Positions 24,716-33,122 of a DNA stretch of 64,000 nucleotides are shown piece by piece (positions within the stretch are counted from its first letter, which is position 1; every line of letters begins with the position of its first letter). The DNA is from an uncultured Nostoc sp. (GTDB taxonomy: Bacteria; Cyanobacteriota; Cyanobacteriia; Cyanobacteriales; Nostocaceae). The position numbers and the translations under genes are program-made. Location of the stretch: positions 1 to 64,000 of the forward strand of contig NZ_CALMFY010000131.1 in NCBI RefSeq assembly GCF_937863485.1, given 5' to 3'. The notes below the pieces were generated by a model that saw nothing but the letters and a program-made list of their open reading frames with translations, searched no databases and was not told the DNA's origin.

Positions 24716-25357
24716 CTAGTTTGATTCCGGCTGCGGGAGTGCCCAAAATTGCCAAATTACCCATATAGCAAAAGTTGGTGCCCCAATTGTAGCTGCCATT
24801 AGTAACGGCTCTAGTCCATGCAGTAAGGTAACTATGGGAAACAAATACAGCACGTCTTCAATGTCAAACCCGGCAAAATTTGGTTGACGGCTGGCGTCTT
24901 TACCTAAACGCTGTTCCATTTGGTTTCGCAAATGAAATATGCAAGCAACAGATACACCAGATACTATCCCCATTAGTAACGCCCACCAACCAAATTTTCC
25001 CTCCTTAAGACCATATCCAATACATACAAACAAAAGAATGTGGATGATGGCGTCACTAGCGAGATCATACTGATGTCCCCATTTGCTGCTTTTCCCACTC
25101 AAACGAGCTAATTCACCGTCCGTGTGATCTAGAAAGTTGGATAAAGCAAACAGCCCTGCCCCAATATTAGCCCAGATGGCATCGCCAACTGCGATCGCTA
25201 CGGCAGCTGCCAACCCTGTCACAAGTCGCACTGTGGTGAGATGATTAGGGTTTACCCAACTGTCTTTTAGAGGTTTAACTAGCCAGTAAGCAAGTTGAGC
25301 ATCCCAAGGCTTGGTAATCATAGATGAACTTGAATTTGATATGGTCTTTGAATACAT
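24716..25357 (-). CDS. CDP-alcohol phosphatidyltransferase family protein
   Basis: A 213-residue membrane enzyme with about five to six hydrophobic helices. The catalytic CDP-alcohol phosphotransferase signature is intact in the form D-G-x2-A-R-x8-G-x3-D-x3-D: TDGELARLSGK followed by GHQYDLASD (residues about 78-101). This family transfers a phosphoalcohol between CMP and an alcohol. In bacteria it makes phosphatidylglycerol phosphate, phosphatidylserine or aminoalcohol lipids. Located upstream of a cytidylyltransferase, PepM, Ppd and an AEP transaminase, it is the expected last step: joining CMP-aminoethylphosphonate to diacylglycerol or another lipid alcohol. It could instead be an unrelated phospholipid synthase. 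Confidence 0.85.
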   Translation of the reverse strand: MYSKTISNSSSSMITKPWDAQLAYWLVKPLKDSWVNPNHLTTVRLVTGLAAAVAIAVGDAIWANIGAGLFALSNFLDHTDGELARLSGKSSKWGHQYDLASDAIIHILLFVCIGYGLKEGKFGWWALLMGIVSGVSVACIFHLRNQMEQRLGKDASRQPNFAGFDIEDVLYLFPIVTLLHGLEPLLMAATIGAPTFAIWVIWQFWALPQPESN

Positions 25358-25449
25358 ATAACATTTACGATTACCACATCTAGCTAGAGATACAGATTTT
25401 TGTTTAATAACTGGTAGTTTTAGGATGTAGCGGTTCTTAGTTGAGTGAA

Positions 25450-26091
25450 TTATTGAATGCTTTTAGCGAAGTCGTATTTACCTCCACGTTCAAGGGCGCG
25501 TTCGTAAGCAGGTCGTGCATGGATGCGCTCAGTAAATTGCTTAATCTTTGGTCGGCTTGAGATGAGTTCGGCTTGCATAGCGACTATTTCCAGAGGAAAG
25601 CTCATTTGGATATCGGCGGCAGTAAATTCTTCGCCTACAAACCATGTACTCTTATTAAGTTCACCTTCTATGTAGTCAAAGTGAAGCTTGATCTGGGGTG
25701 CGATAAATTCGTCGTTTACGCTGCTGTCTCCTATACCAAAATTATTGAAGACGAGGTTCATCACCAGAGGTGGCATTGCAGAGCCTTCGGCGTAATGCAG
25801 CCAATACGTATAGCGCAGACGCTCTGGCGTACCAGATGGCGGGATTAGCCGACCATTGCCGTAGCGATCCAGTATATATTCGATGATAGCGCCCGACTCT
25901 GCAACAGTGAGGTCTGCATCTGTGATCACTGGTGACTTGCCGAGCGGATGGATTTCACGCAGCGATGTTGGTGCCAGCATCGTTTTCTGGTCGCGTTCGT
26001 AGAACTTAATCTCGTATTCGATACCTAATTCTTCAAGTAGCCATAGCACGCGCTGCGATCGCGAGTTGTTGAGATGATGGACAACGATCAT
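25450..26091 (-). CDS. Glutathione S-transferase family protein
   Basis: The start is taken at MIVVHHLNNSRSQRVLWLLE (213 residues); the 15 upstream codons do not fit the thioredoxin-fold strand. The N-terminal domain is thioredoxin-like, with the catalytic-site Asn/Ser region at HHLNNSRSQR, cis-Pro in GKSPVITD and the glutathione gamma-glutamyl site VAESGAIIEYIL (residues about 50-75). The C-terminal helical domain includes FVGEEFTAADIQMSFPL (about 148-164), the conserved N-capping box. It conjugates or reduces electrophiles with glutathione. It reads on the same strand as the phosphonate block, about 90 bp upstream of the CDP-alcohol transferase, but belongs to a general detoxification family. 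Confidence 0.85.
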   Translation of the reverse strand: MIVVHHLNNSRSQRVLWLLEELGIEYEIKFYERDQKTMLAPTSLREIHPLGKSPVITDADLTVAESGAIIEYILDRYGNGRLIPPSGTPERLRYTYWLHYAEGSAMPPLVMNLVFNNFGIGDSSVNDEFIAPQIKLHFDYIEGELNKSTWFVGEEFTAADIQMSFPLEIVAMQAELISSRPKIKQFTERIHARPAYERALERGGKYDFAKSIQ

Positions 26092-26226
26092 AATTGCTAC
26101 TTTTTGATAATGGGATTGATAGGAGCTTTTGCTCATCTCAACGTATCATCAGTTCCCCCACTCTTCATCTATCTGCTGGTTTGTCTTGAGTCTTGTGGTG
26201 ATCGCACCAAAGGCAGCTTTAGAAAC

Positions 26227-26415
26227 GTGACCGAGACAATTTTAGATTTACGATGTTTGGATAATGGAATTAAAATCTAAAATCTAACTCATGTTACAAG
26301 CCTTTCCGTTCACGGAGATAAAAACAAAAAATCATCATTACAAGCGTCTTCTTTATAAGGAGAGGTTAATTCCAGAATCTAAAATTCAAAATCCAAAATC
26401 CAAAATTAGGTGACC
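26227..26415. repeat. About 185-bp dispersed repeat, copy 1 (family E)
   Basis: It runs from GACCGAGACAATTT through ACGATGTTTGGATAATGGAA, CTAACTCATGTTACAAGCC, TTCCGTTCACGGAG and CTTTATAAGGAGAGGTTAAT to CCAAAATTAGGTGAC. It is nearly identical, in reverse orientation, to 42531-42717. The rest of the 26137-26640 gap contains no gene. Confidence 0.85.
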
Positions 26416-26640
26416 GAGGAGTAATTTAGCCTAGTTTGTGCCTATTCCTCTTGCCATTATTGCTGCCAATAACGGAATCAAACCAAAAAGTGACCAATAA
26501 TTCAGATTTTCATTGACTACGAACCCACAATCATTAGCAGGGAATGCAATAGCAATCCCTGGTGATTCCAGCTTTGACTCAGAAGAATTGGCTGGTATCA
26601 GCTTTGTTGTGGCCTTTGTTTTAAAGTTTGATGGTTGTAG

Positions 26641-26913
26641 ATGAATATAGGAATAATCGAGCCTTACAGTAACGGGTTTTTAGAAGTTATACCAGAGGGT
26701 GAAGACAGCGATTATTGGCAGATTGCAGCTATACACATCAATGGCCAAGCTTACTGCCCTACCCCTCGGCTTTATCGTTCAGAAAGAGTGGCATTAGCAA
26801 AAGCTACGCAAATTTATGATTGGATAGCTGACCACGAAGGAGAAATTAGTAATGGGGCTTGCAACTGCCCTGAATTGAAACTTATCCTATGGCAGCAACC
26901 AAAAGTATCTTAG
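26641..26913 (+). CDS. Small conserved-looking hypothetical protein (90 aa)
   Basis: A 90-residue acidic soluble protein (MNIGIIEPYSNGFLEVIPEG). It has the pattern of a short alpha/beta protein: a beta segment DYWQIAAIHINGQAYC, a helix SERVALAKATQIYDWIADHE, then a GACNCPELKLILW tail. It contains three Cys residues that could bind a metal. I know of no function. The start is an ATG at the end of a 500-bp gap and has no overlapping competitor. Codon use resembles neighbouring genes. Confidence 0.6.
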   Translation: MNIGIIEPYSNGFLEVIPEGEDSDYWQIAAIHINGQAYCPTPRLYRSERVALAKATQIYDWIADHEGEISNGACNCPELKLILWQQPKVS

Positions 26914-27426
26914 TTGCGCTGCGTTTTCGAGATTGTCCAGAAATGCTTTATTGATCAGTTAGTTGATTCGCTAATTCTAGTGTGGACGGCGATCGCTCCT
27001 CACCCCATCAGTATAATTTGTGCAGCTGTATGAGGAATTGAAGAAGTTTTGCTTGTAGCGATCGCCTCATCACCCTAAGCATCCAGCCAAAAGGTTTTTT
27101 GTTTGGGGTAGGATACGGGGGAGGGATTAGAAGTGGGGGGTTAATTCGCGGCGACAAATTGGCGAAAGAAAAGTTGCTGCTAGGGAGAGCGATCGCTTCT
27201 TACGTGCAACTCGCTTGTATTTTCTAAAAGCGATTTTTCCTCAGTAATAACCTTAACAGTCTTTTACCGTATTTTTTACAAAGCAATTGTATAAATTTTG
27301 ATTTTTATACTGAACTATAAAATCACACTTTTCACTGAATATGAATTCAAGTTGAGCTAAGTAAACGCTAAAAAATCAGTGTATTTACTTACAAATAGTA
27401 ATTAATTATATTATAAATTTAAAATT
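26914..27426. other. Gene-free upstream region of the flavoprotein gene
   Basis: About 510 bp with no convincing reading frame. The proximal half has several HIP1-type GCGATCGC sites; the last 200 bp before the flavoprotein gene are strongly AT-rich, consistent with a promoter region. No obvious operator palindrome was seen. Confidence 0.45.
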
Positions 27427-28890
27427 ATGGGACAAAACACTTCACATCGCTCAGTTTTACAAGGTTTGATTACCAGTGCAATTGTTATCGGGTTTGATTT
27501 AACTACTCGTTCCTGGGTAACATCTGCCAGTGCCACATCTGTTTTTGAAAGTTTACCTTCCTTAGATGGAGTGCTTTACACCGATAATATGACACTTGCT
27601 GATGCCAGTATTGACTTTGGTAATATCGTGCATCGTCAACCGATAGCAGTACTTAAACCAGGCTCAATAGAGGATATTATTCAAGTTATTCAATTTGCTC
27701 GGACTCACAAGCTCAAGGTTGCCCCACGCGGTCAGGGTCACTCTACCTACGGTCAGTCACAAGTAGAAGCAGGCATCGTCATTGATTTAAGTCCGCTCAA
27801 CAAGATTCATTTCATTGGTACAGACCGAGCAATTGTTGATGCTGGAGTGGTATGGAGTCAGTTATTGCAACAAACGCTTGCTATGGGATTAACACCGCCC
27901 GTTCTCACTGATTACATCGAGCTTTCTATCGGCGGTACTTTATCAGTGGGGGGTATTGGCGGTGCAACTCATCGCTATGGTGTGCAAGTTGACAATGTTT
28001 TAGAACTGAAGGTGATAACTGGTACTGGTGATCTCGAAACTTGCTCACTGTTGTACAATCGCAATCTATTTACAGCAGTACTAGCAGGGCTAGGTCAATG
28101 TGGAATTATTGTACAGGCAACTGTTAAGCTAATTCCCGCCACTACCAATGCCCGTGTATTTCAGTTGTATTATGACGATTTGGCTAGCTTTACTCGTGAC
28201 CAATGCGAAATCATAAATGATCAGCGCTTCAACTATGTAGAAGGTCAGTTAGTTTCTAATAATGCTGGTGGATGGCGTTATCTGCTAGAAGTGGCTAGCT
28301 TTTACAGTCCTCCAAGCATACCTAATAACAGTTTGTTACTTGCGGGGTTAAACTATACTCGCGGTACAGAACAAATAGAGGATAAAACTTACTTTGATTT
28401 TCTCAACCGTTTAGCTCCTACAGTTGCCCTTTTCAAATCTATTGGTGTTTGGTCAAATCCTCATCCTTGGTTAAATCTGTTTGTACCCAGTAGTGCAGTT
28501 AACAGTTTTGTTGGTGAAGTCGCTGCCACCTTAACCCTAGCTGACACTGGTCAAGGGCCAATTCTGCTGTATCCAGTTAAAACTAAACGCTTCGGGCTAC
28601 CCAATTTCCGGGTTCCGAACCAAAAGGTTGTGTTTCTGTTTGCCCTATTGCGAACAGTAGTACCACCAGATGATTCTGTAATTACAAAAATGCTCAATGA
28701 TAATCGTAGACTCTTTGAGAAAAATCGTGATTTGGGTGGTTATCAATATCCTGTAAACACCCTGTCCTTCTCCCATCATGATTGGCAGCAGCATTTTCGT
28801 CCGGTTTGGGGAAATTTGGTAAGTGCAAAGCGACGTTACGATCCAGATAATTTACTAACGCCAAGTCAGGGCATTTTTGCAAACTGTTAG
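27427..28890 (+). CDS. Cytokinin dehydrogenase-like FAD-dependent oxidoreductase
   Basis: A 487-residue PCMH/BBE-type flavoprotein with a hydrophobic N-terminal leader (residues about 10-38), suggesting export. The FAD-binding region has VAPRGQGHSTYGQSQ (about 97-112), where the His of GHS is the covalent FAD attachment residue in cytokinin dehydrogenases. ELSIGGTLSVGGIGGATHRY follows at about 171-190. The C-terminal lobe ends in a W-x2-HF-x2-VW stretch and YDPDNLLTPSQGIF, as in plant CKX. The likely reaction is oxidative side-chain removal from isopentenyl-type cytokinins or a similar amine or alcohol. A cyanobacterial CKX homologue has been described in Nostoc. It is monocistronic. Confidence 0.75.
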   Translation: MGQNTSHRSVLQGLITSAIVIGFDLTTRSWVTSASATSVFESLPSLDGVLYTDNMTLADASIDFGNIVHRQPIAVLKPGSIEDIIQVIQFARTHKLKVAPRGQGHSTYGQSQVEAGIVIDLSPLNKIHFIGTDRAIVDAGVVWSQLLQQTLAMGLTPPVLTDYIELSIGGTLSVGGIGGATHRYGVQVDNVLELKVITGTGDLETCSLLYNRNLFTAVLAGLGQCGIIVQATVKLIPATTNARVFQLYYDDLASFTRDQCEIINDQRFNYVEGQLVSNNAGGWRYLLEVASFYSPPSIPNNSLLLAGLNYTRGTEQIEDKTYFDFLNRLAPTVALFKSIGVWSNPHPWLNLFVPSSAVNSFVGEVAATLTLADTGQGPILLYPVKTKRFGLPNFRVPNQKVVFLFALLRTVVPPDDSVITKMLNDNRRLFEKNRDLGGYQYPVNTLSFSHHDWQQHFRPVWGNLVSAKRRYDPDNLLTPSQGIFANC

Positions 28891-28972
28891 CCCAAACTTT
28901 TCTCTATATGAGACGCTGAACGCGAACGCTTGTATATTTTTAGCTGAGATACTCAGTCTTAGTGAGGAGCAA

Positions 28973-29085
28973 TATAGTGGTTCTCAATTGCATGGAATAC
29001 AGACTACAGACCACTCGTAAGGGCACAGCAATGCTGTGCCCCTACCATGTGTTGCATCCAAACGAGAATTGCAATAGAAGTGAAA
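28973..29085. repeat. MITE-like repeat family D
   Basis: About 110 bp with imperfect inverted ends: TATAGTGGTTCTCAATTGCA then TGGAATAC on the left, and GTTGCATCCAAACGAGAATTG then CAATA on the right. The core is GGGCACAGCAATGCTGTGCCC, a perfect palindrome. The left end recurs at 21649-21681. Confidence 0.6.
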
Positions 29086-29257
29086 TAATAAATTAGTATG
29101 CCTTGCTAAGAGATACAGCCATGACCTACACCATGCACGACGGTCTAGAAGTAGCAAAGCTTGCTGCTAGTGACATGGAGACAAGGCTTTGCTCCAAACC
29201 AGATTGAGATTCTAACTGACTTGTAAAATGTCAACCGCAAAAAATCCCTCCATCCTT

Positions 29258-29422
29258 ATGACTGTAAAAATCCAGACCGAAAAAGACTTTTTTACTGTAA
29301 GCACTAATATAAATATCAATCAAGAAACAGAAAACGAAAAAGTTTTATGTTCTCATTGCCAGCGCACAGCTACGAACGGTATTAAATGTAAAGGAATTTG
29401 TGTGGCTGACAATGACTATTAA
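29258..29422 (+). CDS. Small Cys-rich cyanobacterial protein (54-64 aa)
   Basis: Two in-frame starts: 29228 (64 residues) or MTVKIQTEKDFF at 29258 (54 residues). I favour the latter because the upstream codons are unremarkable. The C-terminal part carries VLCSHCQRTATNGIKCKGIC followed by VADNDY, a CxxC...CxxxC arrangement that could bind Zn or an Fe-S centre. The N-terminal part looks beta-rich. A perfect stem-loop terminator follows about 95 bp downstream. I recall similar small cyanobacterial proteins with this C-terminus but know no function. Confidence 0.6.
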   Translation: MTVKIQTEKDFFTVSTNININQETENEKVLCSHCQRTATNGIKCKGICVADNDY

Positions 29423-29515
29423 GGGATGATTTTCTGACAACGCATAGGCTCGTGGATTGTGTGAACGGATTGCGAGGCTTGATCACTAAGCTGAAAATTT
29501 TCCCTCATATTACGT

Positions 29516-29545
29516 TAGGAGAGTATTGCTACTCTCCTTTTTTTC
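29516..29545 (+). terminator. Rho-independent terminator
   Basis: AGGAGAGTA, loop TTGC, TACTCTCCT: a perfect 9-bp stem followed by TTTTTTT. Oriented to end transcription from the small Cys-rich gene. Confidence 0.85.
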
Positions 29546-29639
29546 ACTGGGCTTGATACAGAAAAATAAATATTAAAGCTTCAGATAACATATAAAATAT
29601 GTAGTGTTATACCAATTTAAAAAAAGAATGCGACAAATA

Positions 29640-29715
29640 GACCATTTGTAGAGACGCGATGAATCGCGTCTTCACTCAAGGATGTGTTGCAATCATTAAT
29701 TGAATTGGTATTAAA
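29640..29715. repeat. GACGCGATGAATCGCGTC palindrome with flanking repeat
   Basis: GTAGAGACGCGATGAATCGC then GTCTTCACTC, an imperfect member of the GACGCGATTAATCGCGTC family. AATTGAATTGGTATT follows and lies upstream of the decarboxylase gene. Confidence 0.65.
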
Positions 29716-29741
29716 TAAAATTTTTTATCCAGGATAAAAAT

Positions 29742-31163
29742 ATGGAAAACAATCAAGAATACCATATGTCCTCAGATGAATTTCGTCATTGGGGATATAA
29801 AACTATTGATTGGATAGCTAATTATTTAGAAACAGTAGAGCAACTGCCTGTTTTATCTCAAGTAGAACCTGGAGACATTAGAGCCAAACTACCAGAAACA
29901 GCCCCGGTAAAAGGAGAGTCTTTTGCAGACATTTTACAAGATTTAGATGAAATCATCGTACCAGGATTGACTAATTGGCAGTCTCCAAACTTTTTTGCTT
30001 TCTTTCCTACAGGTATTTCTGCACCATCAATTTTAGGAGAATTAGTCAGTGCGGGACTTGGAGTTCAGGGGATGTTGTGGGCAACTTCTCCAGCTTGCAC
30101 TGAGTTAGAAACTCATGTTTTAGATTGGTTGGTAGATATGTTGGAACTTCCCTCGCAGTTTAAATCTTCGACCACAGGAGGAGGAGTAATTCAAGACTCA
30201 GCCAGTAGTGCTTCTTTAGTAGCTTTGATAGCAGCTAGAGAACAGTTAAAAGCAGATATTAATCAACTGGTTGTCTACACTTCTATTCAAGCACACTCTT
30301 CAATTGAGAAAGCTGCCATTGTAGCGGGAATTAAGCGAGACAATCTCCGTTTAATTGAGGTTGATGCTGATTATAGAATGCGTCCAGAATTACTACAACA
30401 GCAGATTATTTCAGATATTGAATCTGGGTTAATCCCTTTTTATATTGCTGCTACTGTGGGGACAACCTCATCTCATGCCATAGATCCATTAACAGAAATA
30501 GGTGCGATCGCTCAAATACATAACATTTGGCTCCATGTTGATGGCGCAATGAGCGGTACAGCAGCTATATGTCCTGAGTATCGGTGGATTCATCAAGGAT
30601 TAGAACTAGCAGACAGCTATTGTTTTAATCCTCACAAATGGATGCTAACTAATTTTGATTGTACCTGTTTTTATGTGAAAGACCGAGCCAAACTAATTCA
30701 TGCATTATCTATCATGCCTGAATTTCTCAAAAATCAAGCTAGCACGTCTGGTAAAGTTATTGACTATCGAGATTGGCAGATTTCTTTAGGACGTAGATTT
30801 AGAAGTCTTAAACTGTGGTTTGTAATTCGGCACTATGGTATAGAAGGCTTACAGCATTATATTCGCAAGCATATTGCTTTAGCACAACAATTTGCTGAAT
30901 GTGTAAAATCTCATCCTAGTTTTGAACTGGTTGTAAATCCCCCGTTAAATTTGGTATGTTTTCGCCATAAATTGGGTAATGCAATTAACCAAGAAATCAT
31001 TAACAATATCAACTCTTCGGGTAAAATCTATCTTACTTCCACTAAGCTTGAGCAAAAATTAACTTTAAGAATGTCAATTGGACAAGCAACCACAGATAAA
31101 ATACACGTACAGCACGCTTGGCAATTAATTTGTGAAACTGCTGAGAATATAGAAAATCATTAA
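29742..31163 (+). CDS. Pyridoxal-dependent aromatic L-amino acid decarboxylase
   Basis: A 473-residue group II PLP decarboxylase. Conserved elements are the N-terminal WGYKTIDWIANYLETVE, SPNFFAFFPTG (residues about 83-93) and the cofactor stacking His in IQAHSSIEKAA near 185. The Asp binding the pyridine nitrogen is in WLHVDGAMSGTAA near 266, and the Schiff-base Lys is in FNPHKWMLTNFDCT near 299. Length and pattern fit aromatic amino acid decarboxylases (DOPA, tryptophan or phenylalanine) rather than glutamate decarboxylase. The product would be an aromatic amine. It stands alone between repeats; no partner oxidase or transporter is adjacent. Confidence 0.9.
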   Translation: MENNQEYHMSSDEFRHWGYKTIDWIANYLETVEQLPVLSQVEPGDIRAKLPETAPVKGESFADILQDLDEIIVPGLTNWQSPNFFAFFPTGISAPSILGELVSAGLGVQGMLWATSPACTELETHVLDWLVDMLELPSQFKSSTTGGGVIQDSASSASLVALIAAREQLKADINQLVVYTSIQAHSSIEKAAIVAGIKRDNLRLIEVDADYRMRPELLQQQIISDIESGLIPFYIAATVGTTSSHAIDPLTEIGAIAQIHNIWLHVDGAMSGTAAICPEYRWIHQGLELADSYCFNPHKWMLTNFDCTCFYVKDRAKLIHALSIMPEFLKNQASTSGKVIDYRDWQISLGRRFRSLKLWFVIRHYGIEGLQHYIRKHIALAQQFAECVKSHPSFELVVNPPLNLVCFRHKLGNAINQEIINNINSSGKIYLTSTKLEQKLTLRMSIGQATTDKIHVQHAWQLICETAENIENH

Positions 31164-31194
31164 CTCATTTTTGGCCACATACGCTCAACAGCTG

Positions 31195-31492
31195 TAGCAA
31201 TCCGATTTGATTGCGTGAAAAAATCTAAGTATATATTAGGGGAGCCAGCCGTCTGGTGTTAGCGCAGCGTTAGCGACGTAGGAGCGTCGGCAGTCCGGTC
31301 TTCTCCCAAAGGGAGACGCCAAGGGCGATGGGGGTTTCCCCCAGGAGGAACTGCCGTGCATGGTTTCCCGACTTGAGCGGACTGGCGTTGTGTTATCGCC
31401 CTTGAGTACGGCACCTAGAATCAGAGGTGGTGCGTTAGCCTTTGGCATAACGCACCCTACGTATATTTCAAAAATCAAATATCAGTCCTATA
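31195..31492. repeat. MITE-like repeat family B with nested insertion, copy 1
   Basis: The ends match 52142-52291: CAATCCGATTTGATT at the left and TATTTCAAAAATCAAATATC at the right, imperfect inverted repeats. Relative to that copy, about 150 bp (about 31238-31390, starting GGGGAGCCAGCCGTCTGG) are inserted inside. The insert carries its own hairpins (GGGGGTTTCCCCC and CTTCTCCCAAAGGGAGA). Confidence 0.7.
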
Positions 31493-31606
31493 AACCATTA
31501 AGTATACGTTGAGCGTGCAGCTTGTCTGTTGGCTGCTAGCGTGTAGAAGACAAGCACGGAATACAGCATTAACGTGCTTGTTTTTCAGAAATTTTCCGTA
31601 TTTACC

Positions 31607-32794
31607 TTACAAGGTTTCGGTGGACTCACCAGGCTTGAGTACAATCTTGATACAGTTGTCCTGCTTGTCCTTGAAAATTTGGTAGCCGTGCGCTGCTTGA
31701 TCTAGCGGCAGACGATGGGTAATCACGAACGATGGATCGATATCGCCATTTTGAACGTGATCGAGCAACGGACGCAAGTACCGATGAACGTGTGTTTGTC
31801 CCGTTTTCATCGTCAAGCCTTTATTCATGAAAGCCCCCATAGGAATCTTGTCTACAAAACCAGTGTAAACACCGGGAACGGACACAGTGCCGCCTTTGCG
31901 ACAGGCAACGATCGCTTGACGCAGCACATTGGGGCGATCAGTCTCTAGACGTACTGCTTGCTTGGCCTTGTCATAAAAGCCTTCCAAACCCAAACCGTGA
32001 GCTTCCATGCCCACCGCATCCATTACCGAGTCGGGGCCACGCCCACCCGTCATTTCTTTCAGGGCTTCACCCACCTCGACTTCTTCATAGTTGAGGATTT
32101 CTGCCCCACCTTCTTTTGCCATCTGGAGGCGTTCGGGAACGCGATCAATTGCAATCACCCGCTCTGCACCTAGAAGAAAGGCGCTTCTAATCGCAAATTG
32201 CCCTACTGGGCCACAGCCCCAGATCGCCACCGTATCTCCAGGCTGGATGTCACAGTTCTCCGCAGCCATGTATCCGGTGGGGTAGATATCAGTCAGAAAC
32301 AAAACCTGTTCGTCTGTCAGCCCATCTGGAATTTTGAACAAACCAACATCGGCAAAGGGAACGCGGGCATATTCAGCTTGACCTCCTGCGTAGCCACCTG
32401 TCAAATGAGAGTAGCCGAAAAGACCCGATGGGGAATGACCCAGCATTTTTTCTGCCATCCAAGCGTTGGGATTGGAGTTATCGCACAGCGACCATAAATC
32501 TCGATTGCAGAAGAAACATGATCCGCAGGAAATAGTAAAGGGGACAACAACGCGATCGCCTATTTTTACATTCTTGACAGCCCTCCCCAACTCAACGACT
32601 TCTCCCATGAATTCATGACCCAGGATGTCGCCCTTTTGCATTGTAGGATTGTAGCCGTCATAAAGATGTAAATCAGAACCACAAATCGCCGTTGACGTGA
32701 TTTTAACAATAGCATCACGCGGATTAATAATTTTGGGATCGGGTACGGTTTCGACCTGCACATTATGGGTACCTTGCCAGCAAACTGCTTTCAT
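31607..32794 (-). CDS. Zinc-dependent alcohol dehydrogenase, formaldehyde-dehydrogenase-like
   Basis: The start is chosen at [15 protein letters not shown] (395 residues), since the 16 upstream codons are non-homologous leader. It is a medium-chain dehydrogenase: catalytic zinc ligands in [11 protein letters not shown] and [13 protein letters not shown], and structural zinc Cys cluster [16 protein letters not shown] (residues about 95-110). The Rossmann loop is [15 protein letters not shown] near 188-202. The overall pattern resembles the glutathione-independent formaldehyde dehydrogenase-like branch, which has a long insertion around residues 255-295. It may oxidise formaldehyde or another short aldehyde or alcohol. 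A short reading frame and a lactonase gene lie upstream on the same strand. Confidence 0.88.
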   Translation of the reverse strand: MKAVCWQGTHNVQVETVPDPKIINPRDAIVKITSTAICGSDLHLYDGYNPTMQKGDILGHEFMGEVVELGRAVKNVKIGDRVVVPFTISCGSCFFCNRDLWSLCDNSNPNAWMAEKMLGHSPSGLFGYSHLTGGYAGGQAEYARVPFADVGLFKIPDGLTDEQVLFLTDIYPTGYMAAENCDIQPGDTVAIWGCGPVGQFAIRSAFLLGAERVIAIDRVPERLQMAKEGGAEILNYEEVEVGEALKEMTGGRGPDSVMDAVGMEAHGLGLEGFYDKAKQAVRLETDRPNVLRQAIVACRKGGTVSVPGVYTGFVDKIPMGAFMNKGLTMKTGQTHVHRYLRPLLDHVQNGDIDPSFVITHRLPLDQAAHGYQIFKDKQDNCIKIVLKPGESTETL

Positions 32795-32883
32795 ATGTTG
32801 AAATTTCCTGAAGTTAAGTTGTTTGTTAATAGTGAAATGCATCTACCAGGACTTTTGTCAATTACCTTTCGGTGAAGCCGGGT

Positions 32884-33036
32884 TCACCGCAGTAGAACTG
32901 GTTGAGCGTCAATGCGGATGCGGAATAGCGTATAGGGCTTCTGACGCAGGTCTTTTCCTTTTTGGTATTTAGCCTGACGATGCAACTGGTTTGCAGTAAC
33001 GTCATCTGTGGGCAACTTCTGTAACTGAATAACCAT
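32884..33036 (-). CDS. Small hypothetical protein (50 aa)
   Basis: A short reading frame starting MVIQLQKLPTDDVTANQL and ending in a basic tail (LFRIRIDAQPVLLR). A plausible ribosome-binding site, AGGAAA, lies about 8 bases upstream. It lies between the Zn-ADH and lactonase genes on the same strand. It may be a small protein of the same transcript or a remnant of a longer gene. No family recognised. Confidence 0.35.
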   Translation of the reverse strand: MVIQLQKLPTDDVTANQLHRQAKYQKGKDLRQKPYTLFRIRIDAQPVLLR

Positions 33037-33122
33037 GAGTAATATTTCCTAAATAAGGCTAGGATTTGCCTGAAAGGTCAGCAGCATGAATCAGTTTTGC
33101 TTCGGACATAATGATCAAATTT

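Noticed and set aside
31236-31478. 80-residue frame over the nested family B repeat
   Set aside because: It covers two nested non-coding repeats and has no conserved features.
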